A stretch of 33,916 nucleotides of DNA from NCBI GenBank assembly GCA_902771725.1, contig CACXXT010000036.1, positions 1 to 33,916 on the forward strand, given 5' to 3'. Both the position numbers and the translations under genes were made by a program. The stretch is from an uncultured Bacteroidales bacterium. GTDB lineage: Bacteria; Bacteroidota; Bacteroidia; Bacteroidales; Bacteroidaceae. Shown here piece after piece: positions 1 through 8,618 of the stretch. Under the pieces are notes generated by a model. That model was not told where the DNA came from, did not search any database, and saw only the letters and a program-made list of their open reading frames with translations. The first letter of the stretch is position 1, and each line of letters opens with the position of its first letter.

Positions 1-1399
1 TCGTCGTCAGGGCTTCTTCCTTGTCAGGACGTTCGCGGTTATTGAAGAGCTGGATCTCGTACTCGAACTGTAGCGTGTCCGCCCGCAGACCTTCACCACC
101 AAGGTGGTAAGCATCGTGCCACCCGACGACCATGTCATCGTTCACGAAGAACTTGCTGACGGTGGTACTGAACGTAGGAGAAATCAGCTCGGGCACCTGG
201 AATTCATACATTCCGCTGCGCTCTACACTGTCTTTGTGCGAGGCCTGCCCAAAAAGGATTTCGTAGTCCTCTTCGTCGCTTTCTTCGTCCTTATCTTTTT
301 TGCCGTCGTCCTTCTTGTCGTCATCCTTCTTGTCATCGTCGGCTTTCTTGTTCTTCTCTGGTTCTTCTTCCTCCTCACCGACATCGCCTTTCTCTTTGCC
401 TTGATCGTCAAAGGGGTTATCAATTAAGGGGTTCTCCGGCTCTTCCCCACCCGGCTTTTTGATGCGGAACAGTCGGTAGACACTCTTGCCCCCGTTGACG
501 ATGCTTACGTAGTTGAACATACGGCTATCGGTGTTAGCCGGACGTGCCGTCACCTGTGCAGCATAGAGGGCATCCTTCTTCATTGTATTGAGGATGGTCT
601 GCGGAATCATCACCATAGGCACCGTAAGGTTAGTGGTCTGATAGACCACATTCTGTCCGTCCATCACCTCATCGGGCATCTGACCTGGCAGGAGTTCCAC
701 CACGCGGAAGTCATAGTTGTATCGGGTGGACAGAGAGTGGCAGTTCGTGGTGGGTGCCTGCCACGTGAACTGTGGCGACATGGGATTCAGGTCTGCCACG
801 GTCAAATCGTTGGGGTCAAGGCCGTTGCCGGCAAGGGGCGTGAGGAACGCCGGAGCCTGGGCCTGATAGCAGATCTTGAAGAATGCCGAGCCTCCGGCTG
901 GAGCACTGACTACAAGCGGTTCCGTGCGGTTGAGATCCCACCGGTAGGCCGTCAGGCTGACCCTATAGTCTCCTTCCGGCAGCAGACCGAAGGAGCCGTT
1001 CATGTAGTTGTCAAAGAGATCCAACGGAGCGGAAATCTCGCTCAGCGGCACATGGTTGAAAAGTCCCTTGATCTCAGCTGGCGAAAGCTGACGAGTGCCA
1101 CTTGCGGGCACAATAATTGGCAGCTTGGGCTGGCGCTGCGGGGGCACGCTGATAGACAGTTCGCTGGCCGGGACCACCTGCTCCAACTGCATGACCAGAT
1201 AAACGTTCTGATCAACATCCGTGTTATTGGAGAGGGTGATATTGAAATAGTCCGACGGGTTCACGACATAGAGCATCAGTTGCGGCGGCAGGATTTCCTG
1301 AACCGTAGTGACGGTGACCACCACTTCCTGGGCGTGGAGCGAGAAGACGCAAACCAACGAGGTCAGCAGTGCTGCTATGGATTTTCTTAGGGACTTCAT
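1..1399 (-). CDS. Secreted TANFOR-like domain protein (3' part outside window)
   Basis: The reading frame starts at the ATG at 1399 and stays open to the left window edge (466 codons), so the C-terminus is missing. An in-frame ATG lies nine bases upstream (1408), but MKSLRKSIAALLTSLVCVFS is a good signal peptide ending in HAQ, so 1399 is preferred. The first ~190 mature residues form a beta-rich domain that reads like the Bacteroidetes TANFOR domain (NPSDYFNITLSNNTDVDQNV, then SFGLLPEGDYRVSLTAYRW). I recognise this by resemblance only. A second beta-rich stretch follows. Residues about 338-380 are an extremely acidic and lysine-rich linker, and folded sequence resumes after it. The beta-barrel and Ig-like genes lie immediately upstream on the same strand, so a cell-surface or secreted role is inferred. 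The molecular function is unknown. Confidence 0.7.
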   Translation of the reverse strand, partial: MKSLRKSIAALLTSLVCVFSLHAQEVVVTVTTVQEILPPQLMLYVVNPSDYFNITLSNNTDVDQNVYLVMQLEQVVPASELSISVPPQRQPKLPIIVPASGTRQLSPAEIKGLFNHVPLSEISAPLDLFDNYMNGSFGLLPEGDYRVSLTAYRWDLNRTEPLVVSAPAGGSAFFKICYQAQAPAFLTPLAGNGLDPNDLTVADLNPMSPQFTWQAPTTNCHSLSTRYNYDFRVVELLPGQMPDEVMDGQNVVYQTTNLTVPMVMIPQTILNTMKKDALYAAQVTARPANTDSRMFNYVSIVNGGKSVYRLFRIKKPGGEEPENPLIDNPFDDQGKEKGDVGEEEEEPEKNKKADDDKKDDDKKDDGKKDKDEESDEEDYEILFGQASHKDSVERSGMYEFQVPELISPTFSTTVSKFFVNDDMVVGWHDAYHLGGEGLRADTLQFEYEIQLFNNRERPDKEEALTT

Positions 1400-1433
1400 A
1401 ATGGGCATATATATTATTAATGTATATGTTAAC

Positions 1434-3233
1434 TTATAGATTTTCGATAATCTTGCGGATGGCTCTCTGGGTCTTGGTCTCGGGAGCGTCGGTCTTCGCG
1501 CCCTTGCGCTTGATGGCGAAGAGGCTGAAGGTGTAAGCGTAGTTCAGGCTCACCGTGATGTCGGTGCGGTCGAGGTTGCTGCGCACCTTGGTGATATTCA
1601 CGTCGCCGAACTTATAGATGGAGGCCGAGGCCGAGAAGACATGGTACTGCTTGAGGGTGAAGCTGGCAGAGAGGTCTCCACCGATGCTCAGACTCTTGCT
1701 CTGCCGTTTTACCTCATTATAAATCAGCGAAATGGAAGCAGAGAGGTAGAGGTTTTTCTCCGTCAAGAACGAACGTCCTGTGGAGAAGGAGCCAATCTCG
1801 CTGATGTATTTGCTCTGGTAGCCGTTGGACTGCTGACGGCTGAAGCTGAGTCCGAAGTCCATTTCCCAGGGCTTGACGTTCATATTGTAATTTGCACCGA
1901 GAGCCAACGTCTTCACGTCGCTCTCGCCGGAGGCAAACTTATTCAGATCCTTGTTGCTGGAGAAGTTGGCGGACAAGGAGGCCGTGTGTACGAAATCGGT
2001 GCTCTCGAACATAGCCGAGGGGGTCATGGTGACGCTGTGCAGCTGACGATGCACGCGCACCGTGTCGTTGACGACAGCGGTGCCGTTGCCCTGCACCTGG
2101 GTGTAACCGTTGTAGCCGGCACTGATATTGAAATGCTGACCCAGTCGCGTACTGGCGTTGGCGGAGTAGACGAAACCGCGGGTGGTGTACATCTGCTGGT
2201 TAGTCAGGTTGTCGCTCTGTCCGGAGAAGGTCGCGGAGAGCGATACTTTCTTGAAAAGGAACGTATTGGCATTAATACCCAGACTGTGGTAGTTGTTGCT
2301 CATATAGTACGTTCCAAGGGAGGTATAGTCGGGCTGGATGAGACGATAGTTGATGGAGGTGGTGAAGCCGGGGAACATCAGGCTGACGTTGGCATCACCG
2401 GCGAAACGCATCATAGAAGAATAGCGGGGCTCGAATATCTTATCGAAGCGCTGGGCTTCGGGTGTGGCAATCTTGGGGGCATCGGTGTTCTTGGAGAAAA
2501 CCGATGTGGCGACATTGGCAGAAAACATCAGCCAGCGCAGGGGAGCGAGGGCTCCCTTGAGGCCTACGACGATGTTTTCCTGAGGAGTGATGTACTGACG
2601 CCAAGTCTCGTCGATAGAACCAGGACGGTCGTAGGCGCGCAGCAGATAGAGGTCGATGGAGTTACGGCGGTTGCCGTAGCCGGCCTTGAAGCCCCAGCCC
2701 ATGCGTTTGTACTGCGGCTGACGGGCAAAAGGATCGGTGGGATCATCATTGATGGCGTTGCGCAGCTGCCCGTAGAAGGCCCCAAAGCGCATACGGTCAT
2801 CGGTGTACTCCAGTCCTATGCCATTGAAAGACATGTTCATAACATAGTTACTGAAGTTCATGGTACTGCGACCGAAATGTCCGCGCCAGTTCTTCCAGGT
2901 AGGATCGATATGGAAGCTCAGGTGCGGGTAGTTGAAGTCCAGGCCATTGTTGTTGAAATAGAGGCCGAAAGGCATCGATATTCCATAGACCGAGACGTTC
3001 AGGTTTGCATAGACGCTATTGCTCAGGGGCGACCCGTAGCCGTTGCCCACTGAGCTATAGCGATAGGTGTTCTGCGTACCGACAGCACCTGTGATGATTA
3101 GCGGGTCACTCTTGGCAATAGTGGCGATCGAGTGCTGCGTCAGGGATTGAGCTACGGTGCAGCAGGGAATCGCAACAAGCAGGACCATCATGACGATGGC
3201 CTGCTTGTAGGAGTTGGATATATTACTTCTCAT
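1434..3233 (-). CDS. Outer-membrane beta-barrel protein
   Basis: About 599 residues from the ATG at 3233, which begins a convincing signal peptide (MRSNISNSYKQAIVMMVLLV, cleavage near TVAQ). The frame extends 13 codons further upstream through a GC-rich palindrome, but that stretch has no start or signal features. The mature protein is almost entirely alternating amphipathic strands with many Tyr, Phe, Asn and Ser, for example YSANASTRLGQHFNISAGY and LSASISLIYNEV, as in an outer-membrane barrel. The last strand is near YAYTFSLFAIKR. A basic tail of about 25 residues follows, so the protein does not end in the usual terminal aromatic. It sits 34 bp upstream of the TANFOR-like gene and 62 bp downstream of the Ig-like gene, probably in one operon. 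It may anchor or export its neighbours. No specific family is recognised. Confidence 0.75.
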   Translation of the reverse strand: MRSNISNSYKQAIVMMVLLVAIPCCTVAQSLTQHSIATIAKSDPLIITGAVGTQNTYRYSSVGNGYGSPLSNSVYANLNVSVYGISMPFGLYFNNNGLDFNYPHLSFHIDPTWKNWRGHFGRSTMNFSNYVMNMSFNGIGLEYTDDRMRFGAFYGQLRNAINDDPTDPFARQPQYKRMGWGFKAGYGNRRNSIDLYLLRAYDRPGSIDETWRQYITPQENIVVGLKGALAPLRWLMFSANVATSVFSKNTDAPKIATPEAQRFDKIFEPRYSSMMRFAGDANVSLMFPGFTTSINYRLIQPDYTSLGTYYMSNNYHSLGINANTFLFKKVSLSATFSGQSDNLTNQQMYTTRGFVYSANASTRLGQHFNISAGYNGYTQVQGNGTAVVNDTVRVHRQLHSVTMTPSAMFESTDFVHTASLSANFSSNKDLNKFASGESDVKTLALGANYNMNVKPWEMDFGLSFSRQQSNGYQSKYISEIGSFSTGRSFLTEKNLYLSASISLIYNEVKRQSKSLSIGGDLSASFTLKQYHVFSASASIYKFGDVNITKVRSNLDRTDITVSLNYAYTFSLFAIKRKGAKTDAPETKTQRAIRKIIENL

Positions 3234-3249
3234 ACGGAAGGTGTTGTCT

Positions 3250-3275
3250 TTACGCGCGTGCGTTACGCGCACGTT
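3250..3275. other. GC-rich palindrome between surface-protein genes
   Basis: In the gap between the Ig-like gene stop (3296) and the beta-barrel start (3233), GCGCGT and ACGCGC pair around a five-base loop (about 3254-3270), with overlapping alternative pairings of the same bases. No T-tract follows on the minus strand, so mRNA processing or partial attenuation is as likely as termination. Confidence 0.35.
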
Positions 3276-3295
3276 TAAATAATAAGGTGTGACAT

Positions 3296-6181
3296 TTACT
3301 TGACCAGGACCTTGCGAACGGTTCCGTCGGCCTGACGCAGGATGTTCACTCCGCGCTTAAGGCTGTTGATGCGGCGTCCGCTGAGGTCAAACTGCTCCTG
3401 TTGGCCACCGGCATTGCCGAGGCTGCTGACGCCCGTAGGTTCGGGCAAGTTGGCGTGGAGCAGCACGGGAGCCTTCAGGGTTCCCAGACTGGGCTGTGTG
3501 GTAAAGTTCTCTTCGATGTCGATGAACTCACCGGTCTCGTTGTCGTAAAGCTTCAAGCTGGCAACCTCGCGACCATCGCTGTGGATAGTAATGAAAGCCT
3601 TGCCCTGAACGAACACGCCCTCGCCGCGACATTCGTTACCAACGAAAGCACCAATGCTATAGCGCTCGGGCTCGGTCAGGCCTTCGAGTTCAGCCACGAT
3701 GACCATGTTGTTCATGAAGCGGGAAGCATCGTACTGCCAAGCGTAGCCGCGATAGCGGGGAGCACCGTTACCAGGACCGCCAGCACCGCCGCCGTCGATC
3801 TCATTGACAGGCATCATCGAGACTGTGAACTCTGGAGCGAAGTCCATCGTCACATCCTGTGCTGAGGGGTTGTAGACGAGGTAACCTTCGTGGCTCTTCA
3901 AAACCTTGAGGTTACCCACCCATGCGTTGCCGTCCCACTCGGTCTGGCCATCGGTCTTGGAGACAATCTTGATGCCTTCCTTCTCAATGGTGGGAATGGC
4001 ATTCGTCACGATGCGGTCGTAGAAGTAGGGAGAACCTACCCAAGTCCAACCGGGCTCGAGAGAGATGGAGGCGCCGAACGCCAATTTACCATCGGAAATC
4101 TCGCACCAGTTAGGACTTTCCATCTTAACCTTGAAGCAGGTAGATTGGTTGATGCCATTGTCCATGATAGTGCCGAAGTAGCCCCATTCGGGATCGTCGA
4201 TGAGGAGGTCTTCCTGCGTACGGACTTCATAGAGGTTAGTTCCACCGAAAATGGTTTGGATATTGTTGGCATCAACCATGCCATAAGGATTACTCTTCCA
4301 GGACCATCCGGCGGGGAATTCGAGGGCGTCGGCCACCTCGAAGCTGAATCCGTTGGCAGAGGGATCGCTCTCTGGAGCCACGGTGAGCGCATTCTGGGCT
4401 TCATCAAAGGCCGTAACATTGTAAATACCGGGAACCGCGGGGGTGAACTGGTAGCGGATAGGATTCGAACTCACGCGAATGGCAGTGCCCTTCCATTCGT
4501 CGGGAGAATTGCCCAGAGCGTCACAGGAAATATTTATGGTGATATCGTCCGGGGTAAACGCTGCATTGTTGGGAACGGGCATGAAGACCAACGTGGTCGA
4601 TCCCTGAACACTCACAGGCTTGCAAGAGACTACGAATCCCGTAAGCTTGATGTCCTGAACAATCTGAACGGTCAAGAGGAAAGCTGTCTGGTCCGGATCG
4701 CCGTTGATCGGGTCGGAAGCATTCTCGTATGTCGTGTAATCCAATGTCACCATGACGGTACTCTCGCCGAACTCAACAGCGTTGAAATTACCAGCAAGAC
4801 CATTGGCGGTAATCGTGCCATTACCAGTGACGGAGGTTCCGGCTGAAACCGTAATCGTACCAGCACGCTCTGCGCCGTCGACATTGATGTTGTTGAGTAT
4901 CTGGCTGGTGATATCCACGCCATTACCCAGGGTCTCCAGACGAATCTGCAAGGGATTAGCCACGAAGGTAGCCAGGCGGACAGGATCGTGGACCTCTACG
5001 GTGATTTCGCCGCTGTAGCCGCTGCCGTCGTTGGCGGTGGCTCGAATCGTAGCCTGACCGGCTGAGACAGCTGTGAATACGCCTCCAGCTGAGACCTCGA
5101 GTACGGCTGGATTTTCGGAAGTCCAGGTAACGGTGGGATCTGTGGCATCATTAGGAGTAATCACTAAGATACTCTCCAGACGGCTCTTGATGTCGCTGTC
5201 GCCCACATTTGCTCCGATGCTGGGGTACTGGAAGGAGATACCCTGCACTCTTGCATTCACGGTCAGCGTGATTACTTTGCCCTCGAGGGGAGTGATCTTC
5301 TGACCTTTGACCATGGCATAGGGAGTTACGGTGGTGGTTCCGAGGCCAACAACAGCAAAGCCGTCGGTTGAGTTCCAGGTCAGGACACTGGGGTCACCAA
5401 TCTCATAGAGGATTTCATCCGTATGGTCAAATGGATCCACGGTGAATTTGGTGGGAATGTACTTGTCCAGGATGCCAGCTTCAGTGCGGTCAATTACGTA
5501 GGTCTCCTCTGTGATAGTGATGGACTGGATGTGACGCACTACACTGATGTTGCCAGCGGCTAACACTGTAGGCACAGCACTGAGATTACCAGCGACCAGC
5601 TGAATGGGACCATTGCCCACGGCATCACCCGTCAACTCATCGCCGTTTAAAGAGGCTAAGGCCGCAGAGTTTCCCAAATCCCAAGAATAGCCAATGGGCA
5701 GTACACCGTCGACGGGCGTTTTCGTGATGTAGTCGAGCAGGTTCACGGTCTCACCAACTCCAACCTCAATGACGCTGATGGCAACACTGGTGGCAGCATT
5801 CAACGTCAGCTCTACGGCGTTGGAGGGGTACTGTGGCGTCTCACCGTCATAATTGATGGTTGGAGTCAATTCATACTCCAGACCGTTTCCACTGTAGAAC
5901 GCCTTGAAGGAGATGGGTTTGCCCAGATCGTCATTACCACCCTGGACACGCAGGGTGAAGATTGTTTTGCCGTTGACAGTCTGAGAGGTGGCCGATGCAC
6001 GGCACACATCCTCGATGAATGCACCAATGGTGAACTGCGAGGCTGTGCCCAAATTAGTAGTCAGACTGGCGTAGACAACGGTCTCACCGGGATACGTTTT
6101 ATCAGCCGGCGCTGCCCAACTCTGTGCCTGCACCGCTATCGCAGCGCAGAGCATCGTGATTAATGATAAAAGTTTTCGCAT
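3296..6181 (-). CDS. Large secreted Ig-like protein with T9SS-like C-terminal tail
   Basis: About 961 residues from the ATG at 6181; a TTG two codons upstream is less likely. The signal peptide is MRKLLSLITMLCAAIAVQAQ. A domain at about residues 22-125 (IGAFIEDVCRASATSQ...GKTIFTLRVQGG) recurs near the C-terminus at about 812-920 (IGAFVGNECRGEGVFVQGKA), so the molecule carries the same module at both ends. Between them are several beta-sandwich modules, one matching bacterial Ig-like group 2 (about 315-400, WTSENPAVLEVSAGGVFTAV...GQATIRATAND). Two related segments begin AGWSWKSNPYG and PGWTWVGSPYF. The last ~30 residues (FDLSGRRINSLKRGVNILRQ, then VRKVLVK) resemble type A T9SS sorting or surface-anchoring tails common in Prevotella. 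It is most likely displayed on the cell surface as an adhesin or scaffold. No catalytic motif is visible. Confidence 0.75.
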   Translation of the reverse strand: MRKLLSLITMLCAAIAVQAQSWAAPADKTYPGETVVYASLTTNLGTASQFTIGAFIEDVCRASATSQTVNGKTIFTLRVQGGNDDLGKPISFKAFYSGNGLEYELTPTINYDGETPQYPSNAVELTLNAATSVAISVIEVGVGETVNLLDYITKTPVDGVLPIGYSWDLGNSAALASLNGDELTGDAVGNGPIQLVAGNLSAVPTVLAAGNISVVRHIQSITITEETYVIDRTEAGILDKYIPTKFTVDPFDHTDEILYEIGDPSVLTWNSTDGFAVVGLGTTTVTPYAMVKGQKITPLEGKVITLTVNARVQGISFQYPSIGANVGDSDIKSRLESILVITPNDATDPTVTWTSENPAVLEVSAGGVFTAVSAGQATIRATANDGSGYSGEITVEVHDPVRLATFVANPLQIRLETLGNGVDITSQILNNINVDGAERAGTITVSAGTSVTGNGTITANGLAGNFNAVEFGESTVMVTLDYTTYENASDPINGDPDQTAFLLTVQIVQDIKLTGFVVSCKPVSVQGSTTLVFMPVPNNAAFTPDDITINISCDALGNSPDEWKGTAIRVSSNPIRYQFTPAVPGIYNVTAFDEAQNALTVAPESDPSANGFSFEVADALEFPAGWSWKSNPYGMVDANNIQTIFGGTNLYEVRTQEDLLIDDPEWGYFGTIMDNGINQSTCFKVKMESPNWCEISDGKLAFGASISLEPGWTWVGSPYFYDRIVTNAIPTIEKEGIKIVSKTDGQTEWDGNAWVGNLKVLKSHEGYLVYNPSAQDVTMDFAPEFTVSMMPVNEIDGGGAGGPGNGAPRYRGYAWQYDASRFMNNMVIVAELEGLTEPERYSIGAFVGNECRGEGVFVQGKAFITIHSDGREVASLKLYDNETGEFIDIEENFTTQPSLGTLKAPVLLHANLPEPTGVSSLGNAGGQQEQFDLSGRRINSLKRGVNILRQADGTVRKVLVK

Positions 6182-6232
6182 AAACAATAGAGTTTATTGG
6201 TGAATAATATAGTTTTTGTTCACGTTCTCGAA

Positions 6233-6616
6233 TTATTTCCCCTTGGCCACAAAGCAGCTGGGTGAGGTATCCATCCAGCGATGGAAGGCATGGGTAAAAT
6301 GGGCGTTGTCGGCAAAGCCGCAGAGTTGTCCAATCTGGGTGATGGTGTAGCGAGGCCAAAGATCCAACAGGGCCACAGCCTTGCGAAAGCGCAGCACATT
6401 GAAGTAATTGCTAGCCGTCAGGTCTGTGATTACTTTCAATTTCCTACGCAAACAGGCAGAATGAATGGACAGGCTTGCAGCCACGCTTTCTACGTCAAGA
6501 TGACCTAACGGCATGAGGGCAGCGACAGCATCGTCAACCCCAGCGAGGAACTCCTGCTCGAGTTCGCTGGGTTGCAGCGTTTTAAGATGCTTCTCGATTG
6601 TTTCAAACTTGTTCAT
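6233..6616 (-). CDS. Stand-alone AraC-type HTH protein
   Basis: 127 residues from the ATG at 6616; a TTG two codons earlier is less likely. Nearly the whole protein is an AraC/XylS DNA-binding domain with two helix-turn-helix units (VAASLSIHSACLRRKLKVIT, then ITQIGQLCGFADNAHFTHAF). It has no sensor domain. It is clearly paralogous to the C-terminus of the TPR-AraC protein about 200 bp upstream: CGFADNAHFTH is identical and the flanking LMP-G-LD and ASL-S motifs match. It probably binds DNA in the cytoplasm and may regulate the Ig-like gene, which starts only about 50 bp downstream on the same strand. It could compete with its larger paralogue for sites. The final helix is degenerate (PSCFVAKGK), so partial loss of activity is possible. 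Confidence 0.75.
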   Translation of the reverse strand: MNKFETIEKHLKTLQPSELEQEFLAGVDDAVAALMPLGHLDVESVAASLSIHSACLRRKLKVITDLTASNYFNVLRFRKAVALLDLWPRYTITQIGQLCGFADNAHFTHAFHRWMDTSPSCFVAKGK

Positions 6617-6665
6617 TGGCAAAAAATTTTGCTTATTTTACAGCTATTTTGCATATTCTGCGCTG

Positions 6666-6673
6666 CAAAGATA
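6666..6673 (-). promoter_or_regulatory. Bacteroidetes -7 box for the small AraC gene
   Basis: The minus strand reads TATCTTTG followed by CAGC, matching the TAnnTTTG consensus, about 50 bp upstream of the ATG at 6616. No good TTTG lies at the expected -33 distance. Confidence 0.45.
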
Positions 6674-6777
6674 AGGCCTTTTTGCCAATTATATATTGTC
6701 GATTCCTTACAAAATATTGTCTGTTTTTAACATTCCCCTTGTCAATCAGTTAAAAACCGAAGAAAAATGCCACTTTT

Positions 6778-6796
6778 GCTCCTGCAAAGCAGGACT
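6778..6796 (-). terminator. Small hairpin after the TPR-AraC gene
   Basis: Downstream of the stop at 6821 the minus strand contains GTCCTGC-TTT-GCAGGAG, a perfect six-base-pair stem with a three-base loop, followed within about 12 bases by a T-rich stretch. It is short, so this is only a possible terminator. Confidence 0.35.
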
Positions 6797-6820
6797 GAAA
6801 CGATAAAAGAGGGGAAAGCG

Positions 6821-8494
6821 TCAGGAGTCGGAGCGGGTGATGTATTCAGAGGGCGTCATGCCGAAAAGTCGCTGGAAGACGTGCGTGAAATGCGCGTTGT
6901 CGGCAAAGCCACAGCGCAACGCTACCTCATTGATATTGTATTTAGGATATTGCGCCAGCAACCGCTTGGCCTCATCCATACGGACGGTGAGTACATAGTT
7001 CGCCGGGGTGAGTCCTGAGGCCTGTTGCAGGCGACGACGGAACTGCGAAGGACTGAGATTCAGTTCGGCTGCCACACGGGCGTTGTCCAGCTGGCCTTCA
7101 GGCATCAGGCGCATGACCACCGCATTGACCTCGCCCAAAAAGGAATCGACGGCAGACTTCACGGGTACGTCTGCCGAGGCTGTCTCGGTATCGGGTGCTG
7201 CAGTCTCCTGCTGTGGAGCCAGATGGGAGGCTTCGAGATCCGTCAGCAACTGACGAATCCGCTGAAGCTGACGGCGGCGATATCTCCAGAAACACAAGGT
7301 AGCGATGGACAACAGGACAAAGAGTATCACCGACACGGCGATGATCTTGTTACGGGCAGCACGCTCGGCTGCGTTCTGCCGCTTCAGGAAGTCGTTACCG
7401 AATTCCGCATTGAAGCGCGAGAGACTCTCGGCTGAAGCGAGGTCATACACGGAGTCGCGCAGTGCGTTGAAGCGCTTCAATTCCTCGTGGGCACTGTCAG
7501 GCTGACTGTCCCAAAGTGTTTCGTAGAGTCCTTGTCGGGCATGCATTTCATTGTAATGGTCTCCCAGCTCCTGGAAGATGGCAGCCGCCTCCCGGAAACT
7601 GCCCACGGCGCTGTCGGTCTGGTTCAGCCCGATGTAGGCCAGTCCAAGTTTGTTGAGACTGATGCCCAGCGACTGACGCAATCCTTCGTGCTGCCGAAAG
7701 AAGGCGATAGCCTGAAGCAGCGCATCGCGGGCTTCTGGGTATCGCTTCATGCCAGCCAGTGCGGTGGCCTTCTGCGAGAGACGAATCATGGCCTTATGTG
7801 GTCGCTGCAGCCGCAGCTCGGTTTGATAAGCCTCCTCTGCGAAGTCTACGGCGAGGGTGTCCTGCCCTAGGGCATGGTATACTTCCGAAGCCATACCCTG
7901 CACCACAGCCAAGCGATGGTCCAGACCAGACTGGCGCGCCATCTCTAGTCCGCGCACGACATACTGCTCCGCTTCCTTGGGCTGGCCGGCACTCATATAG
8001 AGGCCGGCCAGATTACTCAGACTCATAGAGATACGTTCGGCATCGCCGCTACGTTCATCGAGCTCATAGCATTGACGCGCAAAATCCACAGCTCGTTCGT
8101 AGCGGCTCAAGCGGGTATTGGCGATGGCAAGTATGTTCAGGCAGTCCGCCAATGTAGACTCGTCGCCGCCCTGCTTCAACAGGGGCAGGGCCCGTAGGGC
8201 GTACGCCTCAGACTGCGCATAGTGCTGGGCTGCATAATAATATTCCGCTGCCCAATACCAGACCTGGGCACAAAGGGTATCCTCGGGTACCGAGGAATCG
8301 AAATGAATGGGTTCCGTGACGAACTCCTCGCTGAGGAGCTGACTGAAGAAGTGGTTTGCTGCGGCAGCAGATGGTGCCTCCGAGAAATCATCAAGGCACC
8401 TTACGGTAGCCTCACTAAGACCCGTTGGTACCTGTGCGGAAGCCAAACTAGTTTCTAGAAACAGGAGCAGGATAACAAGGAAGTTTCGTATCAT
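6821..8494 (-). CDS. TPR / transmembrane / AraC-type hybrid regulator
   Basis: 557 residues starting with a signal-like segment (MIRNFLVILLLFLETSLASA). Residues about 60-345 hold tandem tetratricopeptide repeats, for example LADCLNILAIANTRLSRYER and ISLNKLGLAYIGLNQTDSAV. One membrane helix follows at about 383-405 (IIAVSVILFVLLSIATLCFW), flanked by basic residues. The C-terminal ~105 residues are an AraC-family domain ending VALRCGFADNAHFTHVFQRL...MTPSEY. The inferred topology is a periplasmic TPR sensor and a cytoplasmic DNA-binding domain in one chain, a layout common in Bacteroidetes, with no kinase or receiver. The adjacent small AraC protein looks like a copy of this output domain. A strong consensus promoter lies just upstream. 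Target genes and signal are unknown; the surface-protein genes downstream are candidates. Confidence 0.85.
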   Translation of the reverse strand: MIRNFLVILLLFLETSLASAQVPTGLSEATVRCLDDFSEAPSAAAANHFFSQLLSEEFVTEPIHFDSSVPEDTLCAQVWYWAAEYYYAAQHYAQSEAYALRALPLLKQGGDESTLADCLNILAIANTRLSRYERAVDFARQCYELDERSGDAERISMSLSNLAGLYMSAGQPKEAEQYVVRGLEMARQSGLDHRLAVVQGMASEVYHALGQDTLAVDFAEEAYQTELRLQRPHKAMIRLSQKATALAGMKRYPEARDALLQAIAFFRQHEGLRQSLGISLNKLGLAYIGLNQTDSAVGSFREAAAIFQELGDHYNEMHARQGLYETLWDSQPDSAHEELKRFNALRDSVYDLASAESLSRFNAEFGNDFLKRQNAAERAARNKIIAVSVILFVLLSIATLCFWRYRRRQLQRIRQLLTDLEASHLAPQQETAAPDTETASADVPVKSAVDSFLGEVNAVVMRLMPEGQLDNARVAAELNLSPSQFRRRLQQASGLTPANYVLTVRMDEAKRLLAQYPKYNINEVALRCGFADNAHFTHVFQRLFGMTPSEYITRSDS

Positions 8495-8502
8495 AACGGT
8501 TG

Positions 8503-8534
8503 CAAAAGTACACCTTTTTCTTCATACGACCAAA
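8503..8534 (-). promoter_or_regulatory. Consensus Bacteroidetes promoter of the TPR-AraC gene
   Basis: On the minus strand TTTG (8534-8531) is separated by exactly 20 bp from TACTTTTG (8510-8503). This matches the -33 TTTG and -7 TAnnTTTG consensus. The -7 box ends only eight bases before the ATG at 8494, so the leader must be very short or absent. Confidence 0.7.
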
Positions 8535-8589
8535 TTTTTCGGTCTATTTTTATAAAAGACAGTAGTCGCTGGTTGTCTATTTTTAACAA

Positions 8590-8617
8590 GACCATTCCTC
8601 CCCTACCCTGGAAAGGA
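8590..8617 (-). terminator. Degenerate palindrome just after the TonB receptor stop
   Basis: Directly after the TGA the minus strand reads CTCCTTTCCAGGGTAGGGGA, with imperfect self-complementary arms. It resembles the GGGAGG/CCTCCC palindromes inserted in the same gene and may act as a terminator. The base pairing is imperfect. Confidence 0.3.
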
Positions 8618-8618
8618 G

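Noticed and set aside
1641..3053. Long open frame antisense to the beta-barrel gene
   Set aside because: It lies wholly within a gene with a signal peptide and barrel character. Its translation has no recognisable domain and arises from GC-rich codon bias.
6781..6796. A 16-base sequence (CCTGCAAAGCAGGACT) also present at 14644-14659
   Set aside because: A single 16-base match of a partly palindromic sequence in 34 kb can occur by chance. The second copy lies in an ordinary coding stretch.
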